Part shown: piece after piece, positions 16,547 through 25,771 of the stretch
Position numbering within the stretch: the stretch's first letter is position 1
Layout: each line of letters begins with the position of its first letter
Source of the DNA: Methylomonas rivi
GTDB taxonomy: Bacteria > Pseudomonadota > Gammaproteobacteria > Methylococcales > Methylomonadaceae
Direction of reading: 5' to 3'
NCBI RefSeq assembly: GCF_024505165.1
Contig: NZ_JANIBK010000013.1
Span: forward strand, 1 to 52,735
Length of the DNA stretch: 52,735 nt
Notes under the pieces: generated by a model
The model's database searches: none
Told to the model about the DNA's origin: nothing
Seen by the model: only the letters and a program-made list of their open reading frames with translations
Program-made: the position numbers and the translations under genes

Positions 16547-17218
16547 TCAGGCCAAACTTTCCTCAACCGAACCGTTATTGCCGCAAAATACCGCGCTGGT
16601 TAGGTCTGCAAAGATGCCGTGTTCGACGATGCCGGGAATGGCGTTGAGTTGAGCGTTCAGGGTTTTGCCGTCCACGCCCGGATCGAAGGCGGTATCCAGC
16701 ACCAGGCTGCCGTAAGAAGTGACGAATAAACCGTCGCCGTGACTTCGTAGCTTGGCCGCGCCGCCGATGCCGGCCAGACTGCGCTGCACCAATTGCCAGG
16801 CGAACGGCATGACTTCAATCGGAACCGGGTAGTTTTGGCCGATGCGTTTCACGTGTTTGCTGGGGTCTATCAATACCCAGAAAGCCTTGGCGGCTTTTGC
16901 CAGCAATTTTTCCCGTACCAGATCGCCGCCGCGGCCCTTGAGCAAGGTCAAGTCCGGCGCGACTTCATCGGCGCCATCGACGTATACGTCAAGCCCGCCG
17001 ATATGTTCCATGCCGCGTAGCTTTAAACCCAACTGCTGGGCTTTCAGCGTGCTGACTATCGAGCTGGCAACCACTTCGATTTGCAAATTATCGTCCTGCT
17101 GGCGGCGGGCCAGCGCCTCGATAAAAAAGTTTGCGGTGGAGCCCGTGCCCAAACCCACCAGCATGCCGGATTCTATGCGTTGCGCGGCGTGTTCGGCGAC
17201 GAGTTGTTTATCGTTCAT
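16547..17218 (-). CDS. rpiA: Ribose-5-phosphate isomerase A
   Basis: 223 residues, the standard length. GLGTGSTANFFIEAL (phosphate-binding loop), DGADEV (catalytic Asp), LKGRGGDLVREKLLA and NPV-like VPIEVMPFAWQLV mark RpiA. It interconverts ribose 5-phosphate and ribulose 5-phosphate in the pentose phosphate pathway. It is the last gene of the leftward series, 31 bp downstream of lpxD, with GGGAG in its upstream gap. Confidence 0.97.
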   Translation of the reverse strand: MNDKQLVAEHAAQRIESGMLVGLGTGSTANFFIEALARRQQDDNLQIEVVASSIVSTLKAQQLGLKLRGMEHIGGLDVYVDGADEVAPDLTLLKGRGGDLVREKLLAKAAKAFWVLIDPSKHVKRIGQNYPVPIEVMPFAWQLVQRSLAGIGGAAKLRSHGDGLFVTSYGSLVLDTAFDPGVDGKTLNAQLNAIPGIVEHGIFADLTSAVFCGNNGSVEESLA

Positions 17219-17249
17219 GGCGAGCTCCCTTTGGGTGGGAAATGAAAAA

Positions 17250-18278
17250 TTATTCTTCCAGCTTAGTCAGACGGCTTTCCAGCTGTTTGATTTTTTGCAG
17301 CAGTTCCGGCAATTTTGCCAGCGCCGCCAATTCCCGCCAAGCGATTTTTCTGTCCTTGGCCGGGCTGCCCCACACTTGCGCGCCGGGCTCTACATCCTGC
17401 GAAACGCCGCTACGCGCCATCACCACGGCGCGGGTACCGATTTTGACATGGTCGGCCACGCCGACGCTGCCGGCCAGAATAGCGCCGTCCTCAATGGTGC
17501 AGGAACCGGAAATGCCACACTGGCCGCAAACGATGACGTTTTTGCCAACCAAGTTGTTATGGCCGAGCTGTACCAGATTGTCTATCTTGCTACCCCAGCC
17601 GATACGGGTGGCGCCCAGCGCGCCGCGGTCGATACAGGTATTGGCGCCGATTTCGACGTTGTCGTCTATCACTACGTTACCGACATGCGGCACTTTGACG
17701 TGCTGATTATCGCGGTATTTATAGCCGAAGCCGTCCGCGCCGATGATGGCGCCGGAATGAATGATGACGTTGTTGCCGATCACCGTGTTGTCGTAAATCA
17801 CCGCGTTGGCGTGGATACGGCAATTTTTGCCGATGCCGACATGGTTGCCGATGCGCGCGCCGGCATCGACCGTGCTGTCGTCGCCGATGCGGCTGTGTTG
17901 GCCTACGCTGGCGAAGGGGCCGACGTGTATGTTGGAACCTAATTTGGCCGTATCCGCAATGGCCGCTTGCCGGGAAATTCGTCTGTCCAATGCCGGTTCG
18001 GGATGCAGGGCTTTGACCGCGACGAGAAAGCTCATCTCCGGGTCTTTACAGACCAATAAAGTCAAGCCGGCCGGTGCATCGCCGTCGATCAGGGATTCGG
18101 CAATAAAACAGGCGGAGGCTTGGCAGTCTTTTAGATATTTTTTGTATTTGCCGTCGCTCAATACCGTGACTTGATGAGCCTGGGCTGACATGATGTCGGC
18201 TGCCGACTGCAGGGTGACAGAGGCATCGCCGCCCCGTGGAGTGGCATTGCAAAGTTGGGCAAGTTCCGTAATCAGCAT
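17250..18278 (-). CDS. lpxD: UDP-3-O-acylglucosamine N-acyltransferase LpxD
   Basis: 342 residues from the ATG at 18278, which has AGGAAAG upstream. A longer frame to 18365 exists but overlaps the upstream gene. After the N-terminal uridine-binding domain comes a left-handed beta-helix of hexapeptide repeats (IGDDSTVDAGARIGNHVGIGKNC...), with the catalytic His in LGHNN. The C-terminal helix is KLPELLQKIKQLESRL. LpxD adds the second 3-hydroxyacyl chain in lipid A synthesis. Its usual neighbours (bamA, skp, fabZ, lpxA) are absent, so this is an isolated or second copy. Confidence 0.95.
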   Translation of the reverse strand: MLITELAQLCNATPRGGDASVTLQSAADIMSAQAHQVTVLSDGKYKKYLKDCQASACFIAESLIDGDAPAGLTLLVCKDPEMSFLVAVKALHPEPALDRRISRQAAIADTAKLGSNIHVGPFASVGQHSRIGDDSTVDAGARIGNHVGIGKNCRIHANAVIYDNTVIGNNVIIHSGAIIGADGFGYKYRDNQHVKVPHVGNVVIDDNVEIGANTCIDRGALGATRIGWGSKIDNLVQLGHNNLVGKNVIVCGQCGISGSCTIEDGAILAGSVGVADHVKIGTRAVVMARSGVSQDVEPGAQVWGSPAKDRKIAWRELAALAKLPELLQKIKQLESRLTKLEE

Positions 18279-18286
18279 AATCTTTC

Positions 18287-20524
18287 CTATTTCCAGATTC
18301 CTATGATATGAGTGAAATCGTCGGTCCACGGTTGTAAATCGAAGGCCAGCGGCAGTTTTTGCCAATGGCCGAGACGGCTTTGACGCAAACGGTCCAGCCG
18401 TTGCGGTTGCTTGGCGAGTACTACCCAGTCGGTGGCAACCACCAATGGAGGAGCGGTGTTGTCGGGGTTGAATTCCTGCAACAGGCCGGACAGTTGCAAG
18501 TTTTCGGCGTGGTCGGCCAGCACCTTTTTCAAGGCCAAATGCCGGTTGGTGATATGGAACGCCAGCATGCCGTCGTCTTTGAGTTTGCTAAAGTATAACT
18601 GCATCGCTTCGCGGGTCAGCAAATGGGTGGGAACGGCATCCGAGCTGAAGGCATCCATGATCAGCAAATCGAAGCTGCGGTCCGGCTCCTTGGCCAAGGA
18701 TAAACGGGCATCGCCGACTATCATGTCCGCTTGCGGGTTGCAGCGCTCCAGATAATGAAACCATTTAGGGTTTTTAGCGACATCGACGATTAACGGGTCG
18801 ATTTCGTAGAACCGCCAGCGCTGCTGTTCCTTGCTATAGCAAGCCAAGGCACCTGCGCCCAGACCGACGGCACCGATGTTCCAGTGTTGGTTTTCGGCGT
18901 CGAATTCGGCAAACAGCTGGCCGATCGGGCCGGGGCGGCTGTAATAAGTGAGGGGGGTGGTGATGTTGGCGGCGGTCAGACGCTCGGCGCCGTGCTTGGT
19001 GGTGCCGTGATACAGCTCGCGGACTTTTTCCGGGCGTTGGTTTTCGTCGGCTATGACGGTATCCCGCACCGATAACACCCCGAAAAAGGTGCGCTCTCGA
19101 TATAAGGTGCTGGATGCCAAACTATGCAGGCCCAGCGTGAAAACCAGGATGACAGCCGTCAATAACCCCAGCCCCAGCGGGCTATGGCGGACGGAATAGG
19201 TCAGACCTGCCAACAAGATTAAGGCCCCGCCGATGACATCCAGATATTCGAACAGCCGGTCCGTGCCAAAATAAACCGCAAAACCCATCAGCAGCAGCAA
19301 GCCGGGAAAAATCGGCTGCAGAAACCAGCGGCCGTTGAAAAAGCCCGGCCGCAACAGCAAGGCAGCCACTATCATGATCGGGTACTCGTACACGGCATTG
19401 AACACGAACGGTGCCACGAAGGTATTGAACAAGCCGCCCAGCATGCCGGCGAAGGACATCACCAGATAAAAGCGGGTCAAATGTTGCGGGTGCGGCCTAT
19501 GCTTGGCCAGCTCGCCATGGCAGACCATGATGGCCAGAAAAAATGCCAGACAATGCAATATCAAATCCAGCCAATACGGCAAAACCGCCGGATTGATGAA
19601 GGAATAGGCGATAAATATCAATAAAACGGCCGGTTGCAGCGCGACCATGCCGGGATGTATGCGGTCGGCCCATTTGGAAAATACCAGGATGAACGATAGC
19701 AAATACAGGGTCAACGGCAGTATCCACAACAACGGCACGGCGGCGATATCGGTGCTGATGTATTGAGTCAGACCCAGTAACAAACTGGACGGCACGAAAG
19801 CCAATGCCAGCCAGTGCAACTGTTGCCGCATGGGCGGGGCGGCAATCTCTTCGGTCGCGGTTTCGTGCATCTCATCGGCATCGATTTCCGCGATGCTGCG
19901 CCACAGGGCGACAGCGCAGACCATGATCAGAATACACAGCAGACCGTAGCCTATGCTCCAGAACAGGCGTTGATTGACCAGGCCGATGTTCGGTTCCAGC
20001 AGAAACGGATAGCTGAGCAAAGCCAATAAGCTGCCGGCGTTACTCGCCGCATACAAATAATAAGGGTCTTCCGAGCTGTGATGGCCTAAATGCGAAAACC
20101 ATTTCTGCAGTAGCGGGGCGGTGGTGGATACCACAAAAAAAGGCAGGCCGATGGCGAGAAACAAAGTCCAGATCAGCCAAAAGGTCGGATTACCTTCCGT
20201 GGGCGGGTTGGCGTCGGCGGGCAGGGCGACCGGCAAGGCAAACAGGCTGAAGATTAGCAGGGCGGTGTGGATTTGAACTTGCCGTTGCCGGCCCGAGCGG
20301 TTGGTTAGCCAATGCGCATATAAATAGCCGCCGAATAAAACAGTTTGATAAAACACCATGCAGGTGTTCCAAACCGCCGGCGTTCCGCCCAATAAAGGCA
20401 GCAGGAGCTTGCCGAACATCGGTTGCAGTGCGAACATCAGCATGGCGCTGACGAATAGGGTGCCGGCGAATAATATGACGGGCGAAATCAATGGTTTGGC
20501 GGTGGTTTGTAAAGTAGTGTTCAT
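18287..20524 (-). CDS. Fused multi-spanning membrane / spermidine synthase-like protein
   Basis: 745 residues. The first about 480 contain 12 or more hydrophobic segments in the transporter-like arrangement of the fused MFS/spermidine synthase family (FGKLLLPLLGGTPAVWNTCMVFYQ at the start). The last about 230 are a SpeE-type Rossmann domain with VGLGAGALACY, EIDP, VGDARLSLA and DAFSSDAVPTHLLT (near residue 625). The family may aminopropylate or export polyamines, but its true reaction is not established. It ends 8 bp before lpxD. The unusual neighbour is probably only an operon companion. Confidence 0.85.
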   Translation of the reverse strand: MNTTLQTTAKPLISPVILFAGTLFVSAMLMFALQPMFGKLLLPLLGGTPAVWNTCMVFYQTVLFGGYLYAHWLTNRSGRQRQVQIHTALLIFSLFALPVALPADANPPTEGNPTFWLIWTLFLAIGLPFFVVSTTAPLLQKWFSHLGHHSSEDPYYLYAASNAGSLLALLSYPFLLEPNIGLVNQRLFWSIGYGLLCILIMVCAVALWRSIAEIDADEMHETATEEIAAPPMRQQLHWLALAFVPSSLLLGLTQYISTDIAAVPLLWILPLTLYLLSFILVFSKWADRIHPGMVALQPAVLLIFIAYSFINPAVLPYWLDLILHCLAFFLAIMVCHGELAKHRPHPQHLTRFYLVMSFAGMLGGLFNTFVAPFVFNAVYEYPIMIVAALLLRPGFFNGRWFLQPIFPGLLLLMGFAVYFGTDRLFEYLDVIGGALILLAGLTYSVRHSPLGLGLLTAVILVFTLGLHSLASSTLYRERTFFGVLSVRDTVIADENQRPEKVRELYHGTTKHGAERLTAANITTPLTYYSRPGPIGQLFAEFDAENQHWNIGAVGLGAGALACYSKEQQRWRFYEIDPLIVDVAKNPKWFHYLERCNPQADMIVGDARLSLAKEPDRSFDLLIMDAFSSDAVPTHLLTREAMQLYFSKLKDDGMLAFHITNRHLALKKVLADHAENLQLSGLLQEFNPDNTAPPLVVATDWVVLAKQPQRLDRLRQSRLGHWQKLPLAFDLQPWTDDFTHIIGIWK

Positions 20525-20554
20525 TATTATTGATGTTGTGCTACTGAATCCCGA

Positions 20555-21388
20555 TTAATTCATTTTGAGGTTTTTCCAGCGCCCGGCCACATATTCCAGG
20601 GCTTCCTGAATATTCAAGTCGCGGGTACCGCCGCCGGTACGGACGAAAAACTTGGGCGTATTCCCCTGGCTTAAAAATACCGGTCTGAGGGCAGGCGAGA
20701 TAATAACCCGGCAGACGTCTTTGTGATCGATGACGTGAAACAATATATGCACATTGGCGCAAAGGTCGGCGCCCAGGTTGGCCGATATGGCGGTCATCAA
20801 GGTTTGCTCGAAACCGTCCTGATCGGGTCTTTTCAGGGTTTGATAGTCTTTTTCCAGGCCTATGATTTCGCCGTCGTCGCGCACGCCTATCAGCAAGGTA
20901 CCGCCGAGATGGCTGTTCAGAAAACCGGCCAGGGTTTTCATCACCACGGCTTCCAGAGCGCGGTTGATGCGTTGCTCCTGCATATCCCAGCGCAACGAGG
21001 ATTTGAATTCCAGCAGCGGCCCTTCGCCCTGGCGTATGATGGAGGGCAAGTCTTTGTCCAGCTCGGATTTCAGCGCATCCAGGTCCAGCAAGCGCTTGTG
21101 CAGCACGCGGTAAAAACCCAACGACAGCAAACCGAGTATGGCGCCGATTTCGGCGTAAAACAGAATGATGTTGTTCTGGTTGATCTGTCCCGTCATTATT
21201 TCCTTGAATTGCGTCAGCACGTATTCGACGGACGACAAGGGATCGGCGTTGTTTTCGCGGGAACTGATGTAATCGTAGCTGGGCGCCAGCAGAAAAATCC
21301 CCACGCCGGCACCGATCCACGCCGCTATGAAGTAGATTTTGATTTTTTGTTTCCAGATGGCGATGAGCTGCAGGAGGAAGCGTTTCAT
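20555..21388 (-). CDS. Membrane-anchored AlbA_2 (Schlafen-type) domain protein
   Basis: 277 residues. Two membrane helices (about 19-36 and 74-94) are followed by a cytoplasmic Schlafen AlbA_2 domain (about 120-277): EGPLLEFKSSLRWD, VVMKTLAGFLNSHLGGTLLIGVRDDGEIIGLEKD and FFVRTGGGTRDL. The AlbA_2 fold is found in Schlafen nucleases and in bacterial regulators, usually with a DNA-binding C-terminal part that is absent here. The Glu of LEFK corresponds to the conserved acidic position. Base composition is like the flanking core genes and unlike the AT-rich pair 48 bp upstream. Function unknown. Confidence 0.75.
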   Translation of the reverse strand: MKRFLLQLIAIWKQKIKIYFIAAWIGAGVGIFLLAPSYDYISSRENNADPLSSVEYVLTQFKEIMTGQINQNNIILFYAEIGAILGLLSLGFYRVLHKRLLDLDALKSELDKDLPSIIRQGEGPLLEFKSSLRWDMQEQRINRALEAVVMKTLAGFLNSHLGGTLLIGVRDDGEIIGLEKDYQTLKRPDQDGFEQTLMTAISANLGADLCANVHILFHVIDHKDVCRVIISPALRPVFLSQGNTPKFFVRTGGGTRDLNIQEALEYVAGRWKNLKMN

Positions 21389-21436
21389 TCCTGGGATAAT
21401 GCTAAAAACATAGCATTGTGGCCGAAGTAAGAATAA

Positions 21437-21853
21437 TTAATGTGAATTTTGCCATTCGATATAGACCTTGGCTAATTTCTCCATATCCCTGTCGCTGGCT
21501 AGCAAATTAAGTCGGTAATGTTGGGCGGTTATAAAGTGAAGAAAATCGATAGCCGCACATTTTCCTTTTAAGCTTATTCCTTTCGATTGGCTGTATCTGG
21601 AAAGCTGGATGGCTTGGTCATAGATTTCTTGTGTAATATCTAAAATTCCAAAGCTTTCGAAGATGGTTTTAAGTTGTTGGAAATTTTTGCTGTTAGTCAG
21701 CTTAACAGTCCGTAATGTTTCCAAATAGACCAATCGGTTAATGAATATTTCGCTTTCTTCGTCTTCAAGTATAGGTCTCAGTTTGTCGATCGCTTCGGGT
21801 TTCTTTTTGTCGTAGGCATCTATAATCAAGTTGGTGTCGATGAAATACCTCAT
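21437..21853 (-). CDS. PIN-domain ribonuclease-like protein (VapC-like)
   Basis: 138 residues with the PIN acidic set: Asp6 in FIDTNLIID, Glu45 in YLETLR, Asp103 in AAIDFLHF and Asp121/123 in LASDRDM. PIN proteins cleave RNA with divalent metal; VapC toxins are the best-known relatives. No VapB-type antitoxin gene is next to it. Its ATG overlaps by one base the TAA-region stop of the upstream ATPase gene, so the two are translationally coupled. Base composition is strikingly AT-rich. Together they look like a transferred module. Confidence 0.82.
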   Translation of the reverse strand: MRYFIDTNLIIDAYDKKKPEAIDKLRPILEDEESEIFINRLVYLETLRTVKLTNSKNFQQLKTIFESFGILDITQEIYDQAIQLSRYSQSKGISLKGKCAAIDFLHFITAQHYRLNLLASDRDMEKLAKVYIEWQNSH

Positions 21854-23037
21854 TAGTCTTCCTCTTGTAAATTATTTACAAGATCCAACAATGCAGTTTT
21901 GGCCTTTTTTTGTTTCTCTTTATCGACATGATTGATTTTTTCTTTGTTAAGATCGACATTGAAGAATTCTTTCACAATATCGTTTAAAAAATAGCTTTCA
22001 ATATTGTCTACTGTTTTGGTTTTGACAAAATTCCCATCTCGAATCATCTCGTACCCTTCGCCGTTTTTTAAGCCGGACAATACTAAAGGCGAGTGAGTGG
22101 AAATGAAGAAAGTGGTATTCGGAAAAAACTCGCGTAGAACGCCGATAATTTTAGTTTGCCAACTGATATGCAAATGGGGTTCGATTTCGTCAATAAAAAC
22201 GATGCCGTCTACTTCGTTAAGATTGGCTTGGTCTGTCCAACCGCTGTAACCGGCAATAATCTCCTGAAATATTTTAATTATCGAAATAAAACCGGTAGAG
22301 AGCTTGTCGAGTGGAGTATTGTTAATCAACAATTGCCCTTCGTAAAACATCAGTTTTAAAGATAAGCCGCCATCTTCGCGCCGATTGACTAAATCGAGTC
22401 CGGGCTCCAATCTATCCATAAGCTGAAGGACAGTAACGGCTTCCTGTTCCTTGTTTTGGTTTTTTAAAACGAAATTTGGGTTAATGATCAGACGGGAAGC
22501 AAACCAATCGGCGATTTCCTGTTGCTCCAAACCATCGCCATTCAGATAACTTAGCGTGCGTTCAAAACTATCGGTAAAACGATGTTCCTTGTCTGCTAGG
22601 ATTTTTATGTTGTTACTATCTATGTTCTTAGAAAAGCCCCGATTCTTCGCGCCTATGAATACAATCGGTTTGTCGCAAACGAAAGAATATTGGGTAATAC
22701 TGTCCGGGATGTGTTCGAAATCAGTAAATCCCCAGTTCTGATGGGCCTTATCTTTAATTTTAAACTTGTTGACTTCGACTTCTAAAGGTAGTTTTAGATT
22801 GTAGCCTTTTAGTTTGTCGTGTATATGTTTTTTGAGGAATAAATTCGCGTATTTGTGGTTTTTGTTTTCTGAAAACATGGCATGCGAATAAATCAGCGAT
22901 TTCGCCATGTTTTCCAGAAGCTGGGTTTTACCTATGCCGTTTTTCCCGATAAAACAGTAAATCTGTTTGTTTGCTTCCAGGGCTATATCAAAATCAAAGC
23001 CTACGCCTAACCCTTCAGTTTTAAATGAGGTGATCAT
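21853..23037 (-). CDS. AAA/ABC-type ATPase of the OLD/RecF-like class, partner of the PIN protein
   Basis: 394 residues. Walker A GKNGIGKT (31-38), an ABC-signature-like LSTG (246-249), Walker B IVFIDEIEP (about 280-287) and the switch His in ISTHSPLVLSGL (His315) define an AAA_21/AAA_15-type ATPase. No TOPRIM nuclease domain follows, unlike full OLD proteins. The insert between the Walker motifs (about 50-240) has a possible hairpin but no long coiled coil. The tail is charged (KEKINHVDKEKQKKAK). Ribosome-binding site AAGGAAG. Sampled lines are about 30% GC. ATPase plus nuclease pairs of this build are common in anti-phage systems; that role is inference. Confidence 0.82.
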   Translation of the reverse strand: MITSFKTEGLGVGFDFDIALEANKQIYCFIGKNGIGKTQLLENMAKSLIYSHAMFSENKNHKYANLFLKKHIHDKLKGYNLKLPLEVEVNKFKIKDKAHQNWGFTDFEHIPDSITQYSFVCDKPIVFIGAKNRGFSKNIDSNNIKILADKEHRFTDSFERTLSYLNGDGLEQQEIADWFASRLIINPNFVLKNQNKEQEAVTVLQLMDRLEPGLDLVNRREDGGLSLKLMFYEGQLLINNTPLDKLSTGFISIIKIFQEIIAGYSGWTDQANLNEVDGIVFIDEIEPHLHISWQTKIIGVLREFFPNTTFFISTHSPLVLSGLKNGEGYEMIRDGNFVKTKTVDNIESYFLNDIVKEFFNVDLNKEKINHVDKEKQKKAKTALLDLVNNLQEED

Positions 23038-23138
23038 GATTTTCTTCCTTAAGCCCGATTAGAACAATTATGCCTGAATATAGATTAAGGATGCCGAGAT
23101 AAGCTCAGTTTTTAGTTGGCCAAATTCACTCAACGCAT

Positions 23139-24989
23139 TTATTGCTCTTCCAGCTTAGCCAAATCCCGCACCGCGCCTTTGTCGGCGGATGTCGCAAACA
23201 TGGCATAGGCTTTCAGCGCCACCGAAACCTTGCGGGCGCGCGGCTTGGCGGGTTTCCAGCCTAGCTTTTCTTGCTCTGCGCGGCGTTGGGCCAGCTCTTC
23301 GTCGGACACCAAAACATCGATCGAGCGGTTGGGGATGTCGATGCGGATGCGGTCGCCGTTGCGAACCAGTCCGATCGCGCCACCCGCCGCCGCTTCCGGC
23401 GAACAGTGGCCGATCGACAGGCCGGAGGTGCCGCCGGAAAAGCGGCCATCGGTCAACAGCGCGCAGGCTTTGCCCAGGCCTTTGGATTTGATGTAGCTGG
23501 TCGGATACAGCATTTCCTGCATGCCGGGGCCGCCTTTTGGACCTTCATAACGCACCACCACCACGTCGCCGGCCTTGACTTTGTCGCCGAGAATATTCTC
23601 GACGGCCTCATCCTGCGACTCGACGACATGGGCGTTGCCTTCGAATACCAGCAAGCTGTCGTCGACGCCGGCGGTTTTTACCACGCAGCCGTCCAGCGCG
23701 ATATTGCCGTGCAGCACCGCCAGGCCGCCTTCCTTGCTGAAGGCGTGATCGAAGGAACGGATGCAGCCTTCGGCGCGGTCAAGGTCGAGGCTCGGCCAGC
23801 GCGTGTTCTGACTAAAGGCCACCTGAGACGGAATGCCGGCGGGGCCGGCCATATAAAAGGTTTTGACCGCATCGCTGGGGTTGCTCATCACATCCCATTG
23901 CGCCAAGGCTTCGCCCAGGGTTTTGGCGTGGACGGTGGGCACGTCGGTATGCAGTTTGCCGGCTCGGTTAAGCTCTGCCAGAATCGCCATGATGCCGCCG
24001 GCGCGGTGCACGTCTTCGATGTGGTACTTGTTGGTGTTGGGCGCGACCTTGCACAACTGCGGTACGACTTTCGACATGCGGTCGATGTCAGCCATCGTGA
24101 AAGCGATGCCGGCCTCTTGAGCGATCGCCAGCAAGTGCAAAATGGTGTTGGTAGAGCCGCCCATGGCGATGTCCAACGCTATGGCGTTTTCGAAGGCTTT
24201 GAAGCCGACCGAACGAGGCAGTACCGATTCATCATTTTGCTCGTAATACTGTCTGGCCAGTTCGACGATGCGCCGGCCGGCTTGCTTGAACAATTGTTCG
24301 CGGTCGGCGTGGGTGGCGACCGCGGTGCCGTTGCCCGGCAACGACAGGCCCAGTGCTTCGGTCAGGCAGTTCATCGAGTTGGCGGTGAACATCCCGGAGC
24401 AGGAGCCGCAGGTCGGGCAGGCCGAGCGTTCGACTTCGGCCAAATCGCTGTCGGAGACTTTGCTGTCCGCCGCCATCACCATCGCGTCGATCAGGTCCAG
24501 CTTTTTGATTTCGTCCGATCCCGCCAGTTTGGTCTTGCCGGCCTCCATGGGGCCGCCCGATACGAAGATCACCGGAATATTGATGCGCATCGCCGCCATC
24601 AGCATGCCGGGCGTGATTTTGTCGCAATTGGAAATACACACCAGCGCATCGGCGCAGTGGGCATTGACCATGTACTCGACGCTGTCGGCAATCAGATCGC
24701 GGCTGGGCAAGCTATACAACATGCCGTCGTGGCCCATGGCAATGCCGTCGTCCACCGCGATGGTGTTGAATTCCTTCGCCACGCCACCCGCTTGTTCGAT
24801 CTCGCGCGCCACCAGTTGGCCCAAGTCTTTCAAATGCACATGGCCTGGCACGAATTGGGTGAAGGAGTTGGCAATCGCGATAATCGGCTTATCGAAGTCG
24901 CCGTCTTTCATGCCGGTGGCGCGCCACAATGCGCGCGCGCCCGCCATGTTGCGGCCTTGAGTGGTGGTATGTGAACGATATGCAGGCAT
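23139..24989 (-). CDS. ilvD: Dihydroxy-acid dehydratase IlvD
   Basis: 616 residues from the ATG at 24989, the same length as the E. coli enzyme; a 10-residue longer frame is rejected. Fe-S ligand motifs are [11 protein letters not shown] and [11 protein letters not shown], and the N-terminus [25 protein letters not shown] is diagnostic. It dehydrates dihydroxy-isovalerate and dihydroxy-methylvalerate to the 2-oxoacids used by IlvE. It needs an Fe-S cluster. It is flanked by the SH3 protein upstream and the AT-rich ATPase-PIN pair downstream. Confidence 0.98.
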   Translation of the reverse strand: MPAYRSHTTTQGRNMAGARALWRATGMKDGDFDKPIIAIANSFTQFVPGHVHLKDLGQLVAREIEQAGGVAKEFNTIAVDDGIAMGHDGMLYSLPSRDLIADSVEYMVNAHCADALVCISNCDKITPGMLMAAMRINIPVIFVSGGPMEAGKTKLAGSDEIKKLDLIDAMVMAADSKVSDSDLAEVERSACPTCGSCSGMFTANSMNCLTEALGLSLPGNGTAVATHADREQLFKQAGRRIVELARQYYEQNDESVLPRSVGFKAFENAIALDIAMGGSTNTILHLLAIAQEAGIAFTMADIDRMSKVVPQLCKVAPNTNKYHIEDVHRAGGIMAILAELNRAGKLHTDVPTVHAKTLGEALAQWDVMSNPSDAVKTFYMAGPAGIPSQVAFSQNTRWPSLDLDRAEGCIRSFDHAFSKEGGLAVLHGNIALDGCVVKTAGVDDSLLVFEGNAHVVESQDEAVENILGDKVKAGDVVVVRYEGPKGGPGMQEMLYPTSYIKSKGLGKACALLTDGRFSGGTSGLSIGHCSPEAAAGGAIGLVRNGDRIRIDIPNRSIDVLVSDEELAQRRAEQEKLGWKPAKPRARKVSVALKAYAMFATSADKGAVRDLAKLEEQ

Positions 24990-25085
24990 GGTAATTCCAA
25001 CTGAAAGCAAAAGCGGCACTTAAACTGCCGCAGTGGAAAGGGTATCTTAACCGCGGGGCAAACCCGCGGTTAAATGCGTAAAAAA

Positions 25086-25742
25086 CTAAAATGTATCCCA
25101 GCCGCTGGAGCGGCGGCGCCAACTGAGTTTAGGCAGGATGAAACCCAGCAGCACACCGAACAGCGACAAGCCGCCGCCATACAGAAACCAGTCCTGGTTG
25201 GTATTGTCGGTCAAGGCCTGATTTTCGCGTTTTAGCTGTTGCAGTTCTCGTTCAACGGTAATGACGCGCTCCTGTAATTGGTCGCGCTGTTGCTTGAGTT
25301 GAATGGCGTTGGCGGCCGTTTGTTTAAGCTCGTTAAGTTCAGCGTTTAGCCGGTCGCGTTCGCCGCTGATTTCCTGGCCGTTGGCCTGTGCGGTTTTAAG
25401 CGCCTTGTTTTCTTCCTGCAGGGCTTCCAATTTTTTGCTGGCGGCTTCCAGTTGGGTGCGGCTAATGGGTTCCCCGCTGATGTAACGGGTCAGAATATAG
25501 CCCTCCGAGCCATTCGCCGCTTGCACATAGGTGTAACCGTTTTCGGTGTTATCGCCCAATAAAGTAAGCGCCATGCCGTTCGGCAGCATTTTGACGATAC
25601 GGCTGCGTTCGCTTTCTCCGCTACGCAACGGAATGTCGATGCTGTCGGTGACGTAACCGGTTCTGGCCTGTGCCAAGCTGCTGGTTGCAAGTAAAACAAG
25701 AAAACTGGCGATGGCTTTTTTCACGGCGGCGCTCTTCATCAA
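25086..25742 (-). CDS. TIGR04211-type bacterial SH3 domain protein with coiled coil and C-terminal membrane helix
   Basis: 218 residues. Signal peptide (FLVLLATSSLAQARTG), then an SH3-type domain (about 28-90: IPLRSGESERSRIVKMLPNGMALTLL), a long coiled coil (about 95-180, LEALQEENKALK... and RVITVERELQQLKREN), and a C-terminal membrane anchor (FLYGGGLSLFGVLLGFILPKL) with the basic tail WRRRSSGWDTF. This architecture matches the YgiM/TIGR04211 family, periplasmic with a membrane anchor. It starts 29 bp after argF and is probably the tail of the argD-argF transcript. Confidence 0.88.
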   Translation of the reverse strand: MMKSAAVKKAIASFLVLLATSSLAQARTGYVTDSIDIPLRSGESERSRIVKMLPNGMALTLLGDNTENGYTYVQAANGSEGYILTRYISGEPISRTQLEAASKKLEALQEENKALKTAQANGQEISGERDRLNAELNELKQTAANAIQLKQQRDQLQERVITVERELQQLKRENQALTDNTNQDWFLYGGGLSLFGVLLGFILPKLSWRRRSSGWDTF

Positions 25743-25771
25743 CTAACTAAAAACCGGTAATTCTAGCGAAA

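Noticed and set aside
21437-21853. Classical VapBC toxin-antitoxin pair
   Set aside because: No small VapB-like antitoxin gene lies on either side; the coupled partner is an ATPase of 394 residues.
23271-24974. 567-codon open frame antisense to ilvD
   Set aside because: Shadow of ilvD; no domain or ribosome-binding site, and the composition is typical of antisense GC-rich frames.
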